Source of the DNA: Microbacteriaceae bacterium PS02067
Lineage (GTDB): Bacteria; Actinomycetota; Actinomycetes; Actinomycetales; Microbacteriaceae
Direction: 5' to 3'
Length of the DNA stretch: 64,000 nt
Assembly (NCBI GenBank): GCA_029960085.1
Contig: JASCPG010000006.1
Span: 1-64,000 of the forward strand
Part shown: positions 33,595 to 45,493 of the stretch, one piece after another
Layout: the number at the start of each line of letters is the position of its first letter
Numbering within the stretch: the stretch's first letter is position 1
Translations under genes and position numbers: made by a program
The notes under the pieces: generated by a model
Told to the model about the DNA's origin: nothing
What the model saw: only the letters and a program-made list of their open reading frames with translations
Databases searched by the model: none

Positions 33595-34631
33595 TGGCGC
33601 TGTTCTCGCGGCGCCCGGCATCCACACCGCTCGATGGCGTCGACGCCGTTCTGGCTGACCTCGACGGCGTGGTGTACGCCGGGCCCGGCGCCTTGCCCTA
33701 CGCGATCGAGAGTTTGAACGAGGCGGGGGAGACGCGGCGGCTCGGCTACATCACGAACAACGCCTCGCGTCGCGACGCGACGGTCGCAGAGCACCTGCGC
33801 GACCTCGGGCTGACGCGCACGCGCCCCGAGGATGTCGTGACGAGCCCACAAGCGGCGATGCGGCTCCTCCGTGAGCGCGTCACGCCCGGGTCGACCGTCC
33901 TCGTCGTCGGCGGCGACGGTCTCGTCTTCGAACTCGAGCGCGCGGGCTATGTCGTCACGCGCAGCGCCGAGGATGCACCCGCCGCCGTCGTGCAGGGATT
34001 CGCTCCAGAGGTGGGCTGGCAGCAGCTGGCAGAGGCGGCATATGCCCTCGCGACGCCGGAAGAGGACGGCGGGATCCCGTGGATCGCGACGAACACCGAC
34101 TGGACGATCCCGCAGTCGCGGGGCATCGCGCCGGGCAACGGCACCCTCGTCTCCGCCGTGCACACCGCGGTGGGGCGCCTCGCCGTCGTCGCGGGCAAAC
34201 CCGAGCGTCCGATCTTCGATGAGGCCGTCGCCCGGTTCGGCGCATCCGCGCCGCTTTTCATCGGCGACCGCCTCGACACCGACATCGCCGGTGCGCAGAC
34301 CGCCGGCATCCCTTCCGTGCTGGTCCTGACGGGTGTCGACCGGCCGAAGCACGTGCTTGCGGCGCCGCCGACGTCACGGCCGACGTTCATCCTGGGTGAC
34401 CTCCGCGAACTCCACGAGCCGTACCCCGAAACGACCGTGCGGGGCGACACGACCTCCGTGGGCGGGGCCTCGGTGCGGATCGACGGGCCCGACATCCACA
34501 TCGTGAGCGCGGGAGACCGCCCGATCGACCTCGTACGGGCGGGAGCTGCGGCGATCTGGGCGACCGGGCGCGCGATCTACGGCTTCCGCGTTCCGGAAGA
34601 GCTCTACGCCGATCCGTTCCACCGCCCCTGA
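33594..34631 (+). CDS. HAD-IIA family hydrolase (NagD-like phosphatase)
   Basis: 345 residues. The nucleophile motif LADLDGVVYAGPGALP lies near 20-35, motif II is ITNNASR near 53-59, and motif IV FIGDRLDTDIAGAQ lies near 222-235. The large C2B-type cap between them is the NagD/p-nitrophenylphosphatase subtype. The physiological substrate is probably a small phosphorylated metabolite; unknown here. The final ~90 residues extend beyond the usual HAD-IIA end and have no motif I recognise. Starts within the stop of the preceding gene. Confidence 0.88.
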   Translation: MALFSRRPASTPLDGVDAVLADLDGVVYAGPGALPYAIESLNEAGETRRLGYITNNASRRDATVAEHLRDLGLTRTRPEDVVTSPQAAMRLLRERVTPGSTVLVVGGDGLVFELERAGYVVTRSAEDAPAAVVQGFAPEVGWQQLAEAAYALATPEEDGGIPWIATNTDWTIPQSRGIAPGNGTLVSAVHTAVGRLAVVAGKPERPIFDEAVARFGASAPLFIGDRLDTDIAGAQTAGIPSVLVLTGVDRPKHVLAAPPTSRPTFILGDLRELHEPYPETTVRGDTTSVGGASVRIDGPDIHIVSAGDRPIDLVRAGAAAIWATGRAIYGFRVPEELYADPFHRP

Positions 34632-34643
34632 CGAGGCACCGCG

Positions 34644-34655
34644 TATCGTGGAGGC
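34644..34655 (+). promoter_or_regulatory. Leaderless-type -10 box before the small gene and tlyA
   Basis: TATCGT at 34644-34649, 6 bases before the ATG at 34656. The intervening GGAGGC could also act as a short ribosome site if transcription begins further upstream. Confidence 0.45.
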
Positions 34656-34829
34656 ATGTCCCTGGATTCCTCCGATGCCACCGATCGTGACGCACGCCGC
34701 GAGGATCTGCTCTCGACGCTCGAGGTGATCGAGCAGCAGCCGCTCGCCGAGCGCGCGGGCGCCTACGCCGCGCTCCACGACGACCTCGCGCGGCGGCTCG
34801 AGTCCGGACCGCGGGACCGCCAGGCGTGA
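34656..34829 (+). CDS. Small acidic helical protein upstream of tlyA
   Basis: 57 residues, predicted largely helical: DARREDLLSTLEVIEQQPLA followed by ERAGAYAALHDDLARRLE. Starts at a clean ATG behind a -10 box and overlaps the tlyA GTG by four bases (GTGA), so it is surely translated with tlyA. Small proteins of this type commonly precede tlyA in related actinobacteria. Function unknown. Confidence 0.75.
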   Translation: MSLDSSDATDRDARREDLLSTLEVIEQQPLAERAGAYAALHDDLARRLESGPRDRQA

Positions 34830-35638
34830 CACAGCGTCTGGACGCCGCCGTCGCCGCGCGCGGGCTCGCCCGTTCGCGCACGCAGGCCGCGCAGCTCGTC
34901 GAGGCAGGCCTCGTGTCGGTCGACGGGATGCCCGTCGTGAAGCCCTCCACGAAGGTGTCGGAGGCGCAGGAGATCGCGGTCGCGGCATCCGACCACTACG
35001 TCAGCCGCGCAGCGCACAAGCTCCTCGCGGCGCTCGACGCGTTCGGCGTCGACGTGCGCGGACGCGTCTGCCTCGACATGGGCGCCTCGACCGGCGGGTT
35101 CACCCAGGTGCTGCGGGAGCGCGGCGCCGCCGAGGTCCTCGCCGTCGACGTCGGGCACGGGCAGCTCGACCCGACGATCGCCGCCGACCCGGGCGTGCGC
35201 GCCGTCGAGGGATTCAACGTCCGCTACATGACGCGGGAGACCCTGGCGGAGGCATCCGGAGCGGACGCCGTCCCCGATGTCGTGACGGGCGATCTGTCCT
35301 TCATCTCCCTCACGCACGTCCTGCCGGCCGTGGGCATCGTGGCCGCGGCGGACGCCGACATCGTGCTGCTCGTGAAGCCGCAGTTCGAAGTGGGGCGTAC
35401 GGGCGTGCGCGAAGGACTCGTGACGGATGCCGCGGCGCGCGCCGACGCCGTCGCCTCGGTCCTGTGGGCCGCGTGGGACGAGGGGCTCGGGACGTTCGGC
35501 GTCATCTCGTCGCCCCTTGCCGGCACGCACGGCAACCAGGAGTTCCTCGTGCACCTGCGGCGCACCGACGCGCACCGCGACCTCGGCAATCCGACAGAAT
35601 ATCTGGAGACCGTGAACCGATTGGCGGGAGCGAGATGA
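34826..35638 (+). CDS. tlyA: TlyA family rRNA 2'-O-methyltransferase/hemolysin-like protein
   Basis: 270 residues. An N-terminal S4 RNA-binding domain (LDAAVAARGLARSRTQAAQL, residues 3-65) is followed by an FtsJ-type methyltransferase with the SAM loop DMGASTGGFTQVL near 84-96 and LLVKPQFE near 178-185. In mycobacteria TlyA methylates 16S and 23S rRNA and its loss gives capreomycin resistance; the short form methylates 23S only. GTG start in the overlap with the small gene upstream. Confidence 0.92.
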   Translation: MTQRLDAAVAARGLARSRTQAAQLVEAGLVSVDGMPVVKPSTKVSEAQEIAVAASDHYVSRAAHKLLAALDAFGVDVRGRVCLDMGASTGGFTQVLRERGAAEVLAVDVGHGQLDPTIAADPGVRAVEGFNVRYMTRETLAEASGADAVPDVVTGDLSFISLTHVLPAVGIVAAADADIVLLVKPQFEVGRTGVREGLVTDAAARADAVASVLWAAWDEGLGTFGVISSPLAGTHGNQEFLVHLRRTDAHRDLGNPTEYLETVNRLAGAR

Positions 35639-36576
35639 CCACCGGGGAGAACCCGCGAGAGATCCTCGTCGTCGCGCACGTCCGCCGCGAAGACACCGTC
35701 ATCGCCGCGCGACGCGTCATCGCCGCGCTGCTGGATGCCGGGGCGCGCCCCGTGCTGCCCGCGGAGGACGGCGAGCTGCGCGCGGCGATCGGTCAGGTGA
35801 ACGGCAGTGCGGCGTCGATCGCCGCACTCGGCGTGGAGGTTCCCGTCGACCGGATCGAACTCGCCATCGTCCTCGGCGGCGACGGCACGATCCTGCGCGC
35901 CGCGGAACTCGTGCGCGGCGGGACGGCGCCGATCCTCGGCATCAACATGGGTCACGTCGGGTTCCTCGCCGAGATCGAGGCCGATGTCATCGACGACGCG
36001 ATGCGCCGTGTGATCGACCGCGACTACGAGGTGGAGGAGCGGATGACGCTCGCCGTCGAGGTCATCGACGCAGACGGTACGGCGATCTACGACACGTGGG
36101 CGCTCAACGAGGCGACCGTCGAGAAGGCGGCCCGCGAGCGGATGATGGAGGTCGTCATGGAGATCGACGGCCGTCCCCTGTCGAGCTTCGGCTGCGACGG
36201 CGTCGTCGTGTCGACGCCGACCGGGTCGACCGCGTACAACTTCTCGGCCGGCGGCCCCGTCATCTGGCCCACGGTCGAGGCGATCGCCGTCGTGCCGCTG
36301 TCTGCCCATGCGCTGTTCGCGCGGCCGCTCGTGGTGGGTCCTGAGGCGACCGTCGCGATCGAAGTGCTCGCCCGGACGGACGGCACGGGCATCCTCTGGT
36401 GCGACGGGCGCCGCTCCCACGAGCTTCCCCCGGGCGCGCGGGTCGTCGCCCGACGATCGCCCGAGCCCGTGCGGTTGGCGCGTCTGCATCCCGCCCTGTT
36501 CACCGACCGACTCGTGCGCAAGTTCCAACTGCCCGTCGCCGGTTGGCGAGGGCCCGACACGGGCGGCACGGCGTGA
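35635..36576 (+). CDS. nadK: NAD kinase
   Basis: 313 residues. Phosphorylates NAD to NADP. The GGDGT motif (LGGDGTILRAAEL) is near 80-92, and the second conserved segment TGSTAYNFSAGGP is near 197-209. ATGA overlap with tlyA and GTGA overlap with recN place it in the conserved tlyA-nadK-recN operon of actinobacteria. Confidence 0.96.
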   Translation: MTTGENPREILVVAHVRREDTVIAARRVIAALLDAGARPVLPAEDGELRAAIGQVNGSAASIAALGVEVPVDRIELAIVLGGDGTILRAAELVRGGTAPILGINMGHVGFLAEIEADVIDDAMRRVIDRDYEVEERMTLAVEVIDADGTAIYDTWALNEATVEKAARERMMEVVMEIDGRPLSSFGCDGVVVSTPTGSTAYNFSAGGPVIWPTVEAIAVVPLSAHALFARPLVVGPEATVAIEVLARTDGTGILWCDGRRSHELPPGARVVARRSPEPVRLARLHPALFTDRLVRKFQLPVAGWRGPDTGGTA

Positions 36577-38268
36577 TCGAGCAGATCTCGCTGCGCGACC
36601 TCGGCGTCATCGCGGCGGCGACGCTTCCGATCGGACCCGGATTCACGGCGATCACGGGGGAGACCGGCGCCGGCAAGACGATGGTCGTGACGGGGCTCGG
36701 ACTCCTCATGGGTGCACGCTCCGACGCCGGGACGGTGCGATCCGGCGCCGACCAGGCGGCCGTCGAGGGCGTCTGGATCGTGCCGGAGCAAGGCCCCGTC
36801 GCTGACCGGGTCGCCGATGCCGGGGGAGAGATCGAGCCCGTCGGCGGCGGCCGCGCGGAGCTGTACCTCGGGCGCACCGTGACCGCCGAGGGGCGCAGTC
36901 GCGCGAGCGTCGGAGGCCGCACCGCACCGGCCGGTGTGCTCGCGGATCTCGCGGATGAGCTCGTCGTCGTGCACGGTCAGTCCGACCAGCTGCGCCTGCG
37001 CTCGGCGTCGGCGCAGCGTGACGCGCTCGACCGGTTCGGCGGCGACGCCGTGGCCGGGGCCCTCGCCGACTACCGCGGACTCTTCGAGGAGTCCCGCATG
37101 CTCACCGCCCAGCTCGACGACCTCACCGACCGCCGCGATGAGCGCGCGCGGGAGGCCGCCGACCTGCGCGCCGCGCTGGCCGACCTGGAACAGGTCGATC
37201 CGCAGCCCGGCGAAGACGTCGAACTCGCCCAGCGCGCGGAACGGCTCTCGAACGCCGAGGAGCTCCGCCTCGCCGCGACCCTCGCGCACGAGGCGCTGTC
37301 GGGCGACGGCGACACTCCCGATGTCATCGGCCTCCTCGCCGAGGCGCGTCGCGCGCTGGAGCGCGCCGCGGGCAGCGACGCCGCGCTCCAGGCCCACGTC
37401 ACGACGCTCGAGGAACTCGGCTACCGGGCCTCCGATCTCGGCGGCGACCTCAGCCGCTATCTCGCCGACCTCGACGAATCCGGGCCGCACGAGCTCGCCG
37501 CCGTCGAGGAGCGTCGCGCCGCGCTCGCGAGCATCGTGCGGACGCACGGCTCGCTGGACGAGGCACTGTCCCTGCGTGCCACGGGTTCCCTGCGCCTCGC
37601 CGAACTCGACGACGACGGCGACCGCGTCGAGCGGCTGCGTGCCGAACTCGACGCCCTGACGGCGCGGCTCGACGAGGCATCCGCGCGTCTGACCGCGGCG
37701 CGCACCACGGCGGCCGACCGCCTCGGTGCGGCCGTCACGGAAGAGCTGCGCGCGCTCGCACTGCCGGATGCCCGCGTCGTCGTCGCCGTCGAACCCACCA
37801 CCCCCACGACGTCGGGACGCGACGAGGTCGCGATTCTCCTCGCCCCGCACCCCGGCGCCGACCCGCGCCCGGTCGCCCGCAGCGCCTCCGGAGGTGAGCT
37901 CAGCCGCGTCATGCTCGCGATCGAGGTCGTCATCGCCGGCACCGGCGCCGTGCCGACCTTCGTCTTCGACGAGATCGACGCCGGCATCGGCGGTGCCGCG
38001 GCGATCGAGGTCGGTCGACGGCTGGGAGCACTGGCGCGTACGAGCCAGGTGATCGTCGTGACGCACCTCGCGCAGGTCGCGGCGTTCGCGAACAACCACC
38101 TGACGGTCGTCAAGTCGAGCGACGGCTCCGTTACGGCATCCAGCGTCCGGGCCCTGGACGGCGCCGAGCGCGAGGCCGAGATGGCGCGCCTCCTGTCGGG
38201 GCTGCCCGATTCGCCCGCGGCACTCGAACATGCGCGGGAACTGCTGAGCCTCGGCCGCACATCGCTGA

Positions 38269-38276
<8 letters not shown>
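36573..38276 (+). CDS. recN: DNA repair protein RecN
   Basis: 567-residue SMC-like ATPase acting early at double-strand breaks. Walker A TGETGAGKTMV near 27-37, a central coiled coil (~150-350), signature SASGGELSRVMLA near 436-448 and Walker B FVFDEIDAGIGG near 464-475. GTG start fused to the nadK stop. The 3' end carries the pyrG promoter. Confidence 0.95.
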
Positions 38277-40548
<2,272 letters not shown>

Positions 40549-40561
40549 GGCACGGCTCCTC

Positions 40562-41485
40562 ATGCGCCTGGATCGGGCCGTCGACGCGTACCTCCGGCAC
40601 GTGTCGATCGAACGGGGGCTCTCCGAGCACACCGTCGCCGCCTACCGCCGCGACCTCGCCGGGTACCGCGCCTGGCTCGCGGAGCGCGACGTCGACGACA
40701 CGGCCGACGTGACCCCGGCTCTCGTCACCGCCTTCGCGGCGGAGCGTGCCTCTGCCGTCCCGGCCCCGGCGGCGACGTCGCTCGCCCGGCTGCAGTCGTC
40801 GGTGCGCGGGCTCCATCGCTTCCTCGTGCGCGAAGGCATCTGCGACGCCGACCCGGCAGAGCGTCTGCGCCCCCCGAAGACGCCGAAGCCGCTGCCGAAG
40901 GCCCTCTCCATCGACCAGATCGAGCGGGTGCTGGATGCCGCAGGCCCCGCACCGGGCGACGCCGTCGACGCGGAGCTCACCCAGCTGCGCGACCGCGCCC
41001 TGCTCGAACTCCTGTACGCGACGGGCGCGCGCGTGTCGGAAATCATGCAGCTCGACGTCGACGACCTGGCGCACGGCGACGTGCTGCGCGTGCGCGGCAA
41101 GGGGGACAAGGAGCGGATCGTCCCGGTCGGCTCGTACGCGCGCGCCGCCGTCGACGCGTACCTTTCCCGCGCCCGGCCGGAGTTGTCGCGGCGCGGCAAG
41201 GCATCCCCACGGCTCTTCCTCGGCGCGCGGGGTGCGCCGATGTCGCGGCAGGGGGCCTGGCTCGTCATCCAGGCCGCCGCGGAGCGCGCCGGCCTCACCG
41301 CGCACGTGTCTCCGCACACGTTCCGCCACTCGTTCGCGACCCACCTCCTGCAGGGCGGCGCGGACGTCCGGGTCGTGCAGGAACTGCTCGGCCACGCATC
41401 CGTCGCGACGACCCAGATCTACACGCACGTCACGGCCGACGCCCTCCGCGACGTGTACCTGACGTCGCATCCGCGTGCCCGCTGA
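40562..41485 (+). CDS. xerD: Tyrosine recombinase XerD
   Basis: 307 residues. N-terminal SAM-like core-binding domain ([20 protein letters not shown]) and catalytic domain with Arg in [11 protein letters not shown] (~155), [12 protein letters not shown] (~251-262), LGHASV (~274) and the nucleophile Tyr in IYTHV (~286). Position beside pyrG, scpAB and parA is that of chromosomal XerD, which resolves chromosome dimers at dif; it is not a phage integrase. Confidence 0.94.
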   Translation: MRLDRAVDAYLRHVSIERGLSEHTVAAYRRDLAGYRAWLAERDVDDTADVTPALVTAFAAERASAVPAPAATSLARLQSSVRGLHRFLVREGICDADPAERLRPPKTPKPLPKALSIDQIERVLDAAGPAPGDAVDAELTQLRDRALLELLYATGARVSEIMQLDVDDLAHGDVLRVRGKGDKERIVPVGSYARAAVDAYLSRARPELSRRGKASPRLFLGARGAPMSRQGAWLVIQAAAERAGLTAHVSPHTFRHSFATHLLQGGADVRVVQELLGHASVATTQIYTHVTADALRDVYLTSHPRAR

Positions 41486-41586
41486 CCCGACCCGGAACGA
41501 TCGCGCCACGCACCGTGCCTGCCCGCCCCGGGTTTTCACGGCCAGGACGGATGCCTCCGCCGAGCCTGCGGGCGAGGATGAACGGC

Positions 41587-42198
41587 ATGAGTGTGCTCAC
41601 CGACGCCCGTGCATTCCGCCCGTCGCGCGCCATGTCGATCTGGTGGATCGTCGCGGGTCTCGCCGGCTGGACGGTCTCCTTCCTGCTGTACCACGAGTAC
41701 ATCGGGCAGCTCACCGGTGGGGACGCCCTCATCACGTGCAACGTCAGCCCCGTCGTCACGTGCGGACCGAACCTGCTCTCTCCGGGCGGGAACCTGCTCG
41801 GGTTCAGCAACTCGATCATCGGGATCGTGCTGTTCCTCGGGCCCGTCTTCGCGGGAGCCGCAGCGCGCGCCGCCCCATCGGGCCTCCGAGCCTGGTTCTG
41901 GCGGACGTTCACCGTGTTCGTTCTGGGCGCGTTCGTCCTCATCCACTTCTTCGCCTACCGCAGCATCTTCGAGTACTCGACCCTCTGCCCGTGGTGCATG
42001 GTCATCTGGCTCGTCACGATCCCGCTCTTTGTCACCGTGCTCGGGTGGAGCCTGCGCTCCGGCGTATGGGGCGCGGGCGCGACTGGGCGACGCGTCGGCG
42101 CGTGGATCCTGTCGTGGCTCCCTCTCCTCGTCATCGCCGACTACCTCCTGATCGCCGTGACGGCGCAACTGCGGCTCGACGTCCTCGGGAGCCTCTGA
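41587..42198 (+). CDS. Vitamin K epoxide reductase (VKOR) family protein
   Basis: 203-residue membrane protein with five hydrophobic helices. The redox CxxC is CPWC near residue 134-137 and a second Cys pair lies in the extracytoplasmic loop TCNVSPVVTCGP near 50-61. Bacterial VKOR reoxidises DsbA-like proteins through menaquinone and so drives disulfide formation outside the cell. An ATG at 41578 is an alternative start; GAGG lies before both. No DsbA gene is adjacent, and its place between xerD and parA looks like an insertion. Confidence 0.88.
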   Translation: MSVLTDARAFRPSRAMSIWWIVAGLAGWTVSFLLYHEYIGQLTGGDALITCNVSPVVTCGPNLLSPGGNLLGFSNSIIGIVLFLGPVFAGAAARAAPSGLRAWFWRTFTVFVLGAFVLIHFFAYRSIFEYSTLCPWCMVIWLVTIPLFVTVLGWSLRSGVWGAGATGRRVGAWILSWLPLLVIADYLLIAVTAQLRLDVLGSL

Positions 42199-42303
42199 GC
42201 CCGGCACACCACCTCGCCGAGGCGCCTTCCCGGTGCTCGTGCGCGCCTGTGGGAGAATCGATCGCACGAGTCCCGGGAGGGACACGAGAAAGCAGGAGAT
42301 TCG

Positions 42304-43188
42304 GTGGCGGAGAAGGCGCGCGGAACGAAGAAGGCCGAAGCGGCGGACATCCCGATCGGTCCGACCGGCCGTCCGTATCACGGCTTCGCCACTCCCGCCC
42401 CGCTCGAGTCGCACGGGCCGGCGCGCATCATCGCCCTGTGCAACCAGAAGGGCGGCGTCGGCAAGACCACGACGACGATCAATCTCGCCGCGGCGCTCGC
42501 ACAATACGGGCGCAAGGTGCTCGCGGTCGACTTCGACCCGCAGGGCGCGCTGTCGGCGGGCCTCGGCATCGCGACCCACGACGTTCCGACGATCTACGAT
42601 CTGCTCCTCGACACGAAGCGCGACCCGCACGAGGTGATCGTGGGGACATCGGTCGACGGGCTCGACGTGATCCCCGCGAACATCGACCTGTCCGCCGCGG
42701 AGGTGCATCTCGTCAACGAGGTGGCCCGCGAGACGATCCTCGCCCGCGTGCTCCGGAAGGTCGCGGGCGAGTACGACGTCATCCTCATCGACTGCCAGCC
42801 CTCGCTCGGCCTCCTCACGGTCAACGCGCTCACCGCGAGCCACGGTGTGCTCATCCCGCTCGAGTGCGAGTTCTTCGCGCTGCGCGGTGTGGCGCTCCTG
42901 ATCGAGACGATCGACAAGGTCCGCGACCGGCTCAACCCCTCCATCACGCTCGACGGCGTGCTCGCGACGATGTACGACCCCCGCACGCTGCACTCGCGCG
43001 AGGTCCTCGAGCGGGTCGTCGAGGCATTCGGCGACGACGTGCTGGAGACCGTCATCGGGCGTACCGTGAAGTTCCCGGATGCCTCGGTGGCGGGCGTGCC
43101 CATCACGGTGTTCGCGCCGGAGCACGCCGCCGCGCAGGCCTACCTGCGCCTCGCGCGGGAGCTGGTCGCCCGTGGCGCCGTCGCCTGA
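42304..43188 (+). CDS. ParA family ATPase (ScpAB-linked)
   Basis: 294 residues. Deviant Walker A KGGVGKTTTTIN near 50-61, Walker A' VDFDPQGALS near 76-85 and Walker B VILIDCQPSLG near 160-170. This type precedes scpA-scpB in many actinobacteria and is distinct from the origin-linked ParA. GTG start behind GCAGGAGA. No parB follows; scpA starts inside its 3' end, suggesting a joint role in chromosome organisation. Confidence 0.9.
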   Translation: MAEKARGTKKAEAADIPIGPTGRPYHGFATPAPLESHGPARIIALCNQKGGVGKTTTTINLAAALAQYGRKVLAVDFDPQGALSAGLGIATHDVPTIYDLLLDTKRDPHEVIVGTSVDGLDVIPANIDLSAAEVHLVNEVARETILARVLRKVAGEYDVILIDCQPSLGLLTVNALTASHGVLIPLECEFFALRGVALLIETIDKVRDRLNPSITLDGVLATMYDPRTLHSREVLERVVEAFGDDVLETVIGRTVKFPDASVAGVPITVFAPEHAAAQAYLRLARELVARGAVA

Positions 43189-44068
43189 CGGCCCGGCGAC
43201 GGGTCCGGAGGCCGGGGGAGACGCCGCGCTCGCGCAGGCGGAGACCGCGCCGGAGGCCGGGGGAGACGCCGTGGCGGCGGAGTCCGCCGACGGATTCCGC
43301 GTTTCGCTCGCGAACTTCGACGGACCGTTCGACCTGCTCCTGAGCCTCCTCGGCAAGCACGAGCTCGACATCACCGAGATCTCGCTCAGCAAGGTCACCG
43401 ACGAGTTCATCTCCTACCTCAAGGGCCTCGACGACGACGAAGAGCTCGAGCAGGCATCCGAGTTCCTGGTCGTCGCGGCGACGCTCCTCGACATGAAGGT
43501 GGCGGGGCTCCTGCCGCAGGGCGAGCTCGTGGATGCCGAATCGGTCGCACTCCTCGAGGCGCGCGACCTGCTGTTCGCCCGGCTGCTGCAGTACCGCGCC
43601 TTCAAGGAGGTGTCGGCGTGGTTCGAGCGGTCGCTGCGCCGCGAGGACCGCCGGCACGTCCGCGCCGTGAAGCTCGACGAGAAGCACCGCCGCTCGGTGC
43701 CCGAGCTCGTCTGGACGCTCTCGAAGGACGACTTCGCCGCGATCGCGCTGCTCGCGTTCACCCCGAAGGAGATCCCCTCTGTCGGCCTCGATCATCTGCA
43801 CGCGCCGCTCATCTCGATCCGCGAGCAGGCCGCCGTCGTCGTGACGCTCTTGCGCGACGCGGGGACGCTGAACTTCCGCGAGCTGGTCGCCGGGGTCGCG
43901 CAGCCCGGCATCGTCGTCGCCCGCTTCCTCGCGGTGCTCGAGCTGTACCGCCACGCCGCCATCTCGTTCGAGCAACTGGAGCCGCTCGGCGAGCTGACCC
44001 TGCGCTGGACCGCGGAGCGCTGGTCCGAAGAGAACCTCGCCTCGTTGGGAGCCGACTATGACCGATGA
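43172..44068 (+). CDS. scpA: Segregation and condensation protein A
   Basis: 298-residue kleisin of the SMC-ScpAB condensin. The N-terminal motif FRVSLANFDGPFDLLLSLL lies near 39-57 and DITEISLSKVTDEFISYL near 63-80. GTG 17 bases inside the ParA gene. The first ~35 residues contain a duplicated PEAGGDA from a 22-bp direct repeat. Overlaps scpB by 11 bases. Confidence 0.95.
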   Translation: MAPSPDGPATGPEAGGDAALAQAETAPEAGGDAVAAESADGFRVSLANFDGPFDLLLSLLGKHELDITEISLSKVTDEFISYLKGLDDDEELEQASEFLVVAATLLDMKVAGLLPQGELVDAESVALLEARDLLFARLLQYRAFKEVSAWFERSLRREDRRHVRAVKLDEKHRRSVPELVWTLSKDDFAAIALLAFTPKEIPSVGLDHLHAPLISIREQAAVVVTLLRDAGTLNFRELVAGVAQPGIVVARFLAVLELYRHAAISFEQLEPLGELTLRWTAERWSEENLASLGADYDR

Positions 44069-44684
44069 CCCGAACGCCGCGGCTGCAGCCACCGCCACCG
44101 AGGAGGCGCCGCCGCGCTCGCAGGAGCCGGCCGACATCGCCCGGCGGCTCGAGGCGATCCTCATGATCGTCGACGAGCCGCAGAGCCTCGTCGCGCTCGC
44201 CGCCGCGGTCGGATCGCCCGTCCCGGCGGTCCGCCAGGCCATGGACGGGCTCGTCGCCGACTACGACGGCGAGACCGGCGGACCGCGCCGCGGGTTCGAA
44301 CTGCGTGAGGTCGGCGGCGGGTGGCGCCTGTACGTGCGCGAGGAGCACGACGATCTCGTCGCGGAGTTCGTCAACGCGCAGGCGCCCAGTCGCCTGTCGC
44401 AGGCGGCCCTAGAGACCCTCGCTGTGATCGCCTACAAGCAGCCCGTCACCCGCAGCCAGGTCGCCGCGATCCGCGCCGTCAACGTCGACTCGGTCGTGCG
44501 CACCCTCGTCGCGCGCGGGCTCATCACGGAGCTGTTCACCGACCCCGAGACCGGCGCGATCAACTACGGCACGACCGACGCGCTGCTCGTCAACCTCGGG
44601 ATCAACTCCCTCGATGAGCTGCCGCACATCTCGCCGCTCCTGGACGACGGGTCCGACGGCTTCGACGGAGAGGTGATCCGATGA
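44058..44684 (+). CDS. scpB: Segregation and condensation protein B
   Basis: 208 residues with two winged-helix domains: LEAILMIVDEPQSLVALAAA near 32-51, and QAALETLAVIAYKQPVTRSQ near 115-134. Binds the ScpA kleisin. Starts within scpA and ends in an ATGA overlap with the pseudouridine synthase gene. The first ~25 residues are an Ala-rich tail. Confidence 0.95.
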   Translation: MTDDPNAAAAATATEEAPPRSQEPADIARRLEAILMIVDEPQSLVALAAAVGSPVPAVRQAMDGLVADYDGETGGPRRGFELREVGGGWRLYVREEHDDLVAEFVNAQAPSRLSQAALETLAVIAYKQPVTRSQVAAIRAVNVDSVVRTLVARGLITELFTDPETGAINYGTTDALLVNLGINSLDELPHISPLLDDGSDGFDGEVIR

Positions 44685-45484
44685 GCGGGGCACAGGACCA
44701 CGGGCTCGACACGGAGGGCGTGCGCCTGCAGAAGGTGCTCGCGAACGCGGGCGTCGCGTCGCGGCGCGTGTGCGAGCAGTACATCGTCGAGGGGCGCGTG
44801 CGCGTCAACGGCGCCGTCGTCACCGAACTCGGAACGCGCATCGACCCGGCATCCGACCTCGTCGACGTCGACGGCACCGCGATCCAGCTGGATGCCACGA
44901 AGCGCTACATCATGCTGAACAAGCCGACCGGCGTCGTCTCGTCGATGAAGGACGAGCACGGCCGGCCGGACCTCCGGCGCTTCACGAAGGACTGGGAGGA
45001 GCGCCTCTACAACGTCGGGCGGCTGGATGCCGAGACGAGTGGGCTCCTCGTCCTCACGAACGACGGCGAACTCGCGCACGTCCTCGCCCACCCGTCGTTC
45101 GGGGTGACGAAGGTGTACATCGCCAAGGTCGACGGCCGCGTCGCGCCGCAGACGATCGCGACGCTCACGCGGGGCATCGAGCTCGAGGACGGCCCCATCG
45201 TCGCCGACAAGGCGCGCCTGCTGGATGCCTCGAACGCGTCGAGCCTCGTCGAACTGACCCTGCACTCGGGCCGCAACCGGATCGTGCGTCGCATGATGGC
45301 CGCCGTCGGGCATCCCGTGATCGAACTTGTCCGCCGCCAGTTCGGGCCCCTGCACCTGGGCACCCTCCCAGCGGGCAGAGCCCGCGAATTGACTACAGTG
45401 GAACGCGGCGCCCTGCTCACCGCGGCGCGCCAGGCGACCCCCGGGCAGAGCACGGGCGGCGCCGATCCAGAGGCTGACTCCTAG
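44681..45484 (+). CDS. rluB: rRNA pseudouridine synthase (RluB/RsuA family)
   Basis: 267 residues. S4 domain RLQKVLANAGVASRRVCEQ near 15-33, catalytic Asp in VGRLDAETSGLLVLT near 112-126, and RNRIVRRMMAAVGHPV near 204-219. Conserved neighbour of scpB. RluB would modify 23S rRNA (E. coli U2605), but RsuA-like activity on 16S cannot be excluded from sequence alone. Confidence 0.92.
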   Translation: MSGAQDHGLDTEGVRLQKVLANAGVASRRVCEQYIVEGRVRVNGAVVTELGTRIDPASDLVDVDGTAIQLDATKRYIMLNKPTGVVSSMKDEHGRPDLRRFTKDWEERLYNVGRLDAETSGLLVLTNDGELAHVLAHPSFGVTKVYIAKVDGRVAPQTIATLTRGIELEDGPIVADKARLLDASNASSLVELTLHSGRNRIVRRMMAAVGHPVIELVRRQFGPLHLGTLPAGRARELTTVERGALLTAARQATPGQSTGGADPEADS

Positions 45485-45493
45485 GCGGATACC

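Noticed and set aside
40562-41485. Tyrosine recombinase considered as a mobile-element integrase
   Set aside because: Its neighbours (pyrG, parA, scpAB) and sequence fit the chromosomal XerD; no att site or cargo is nearby.
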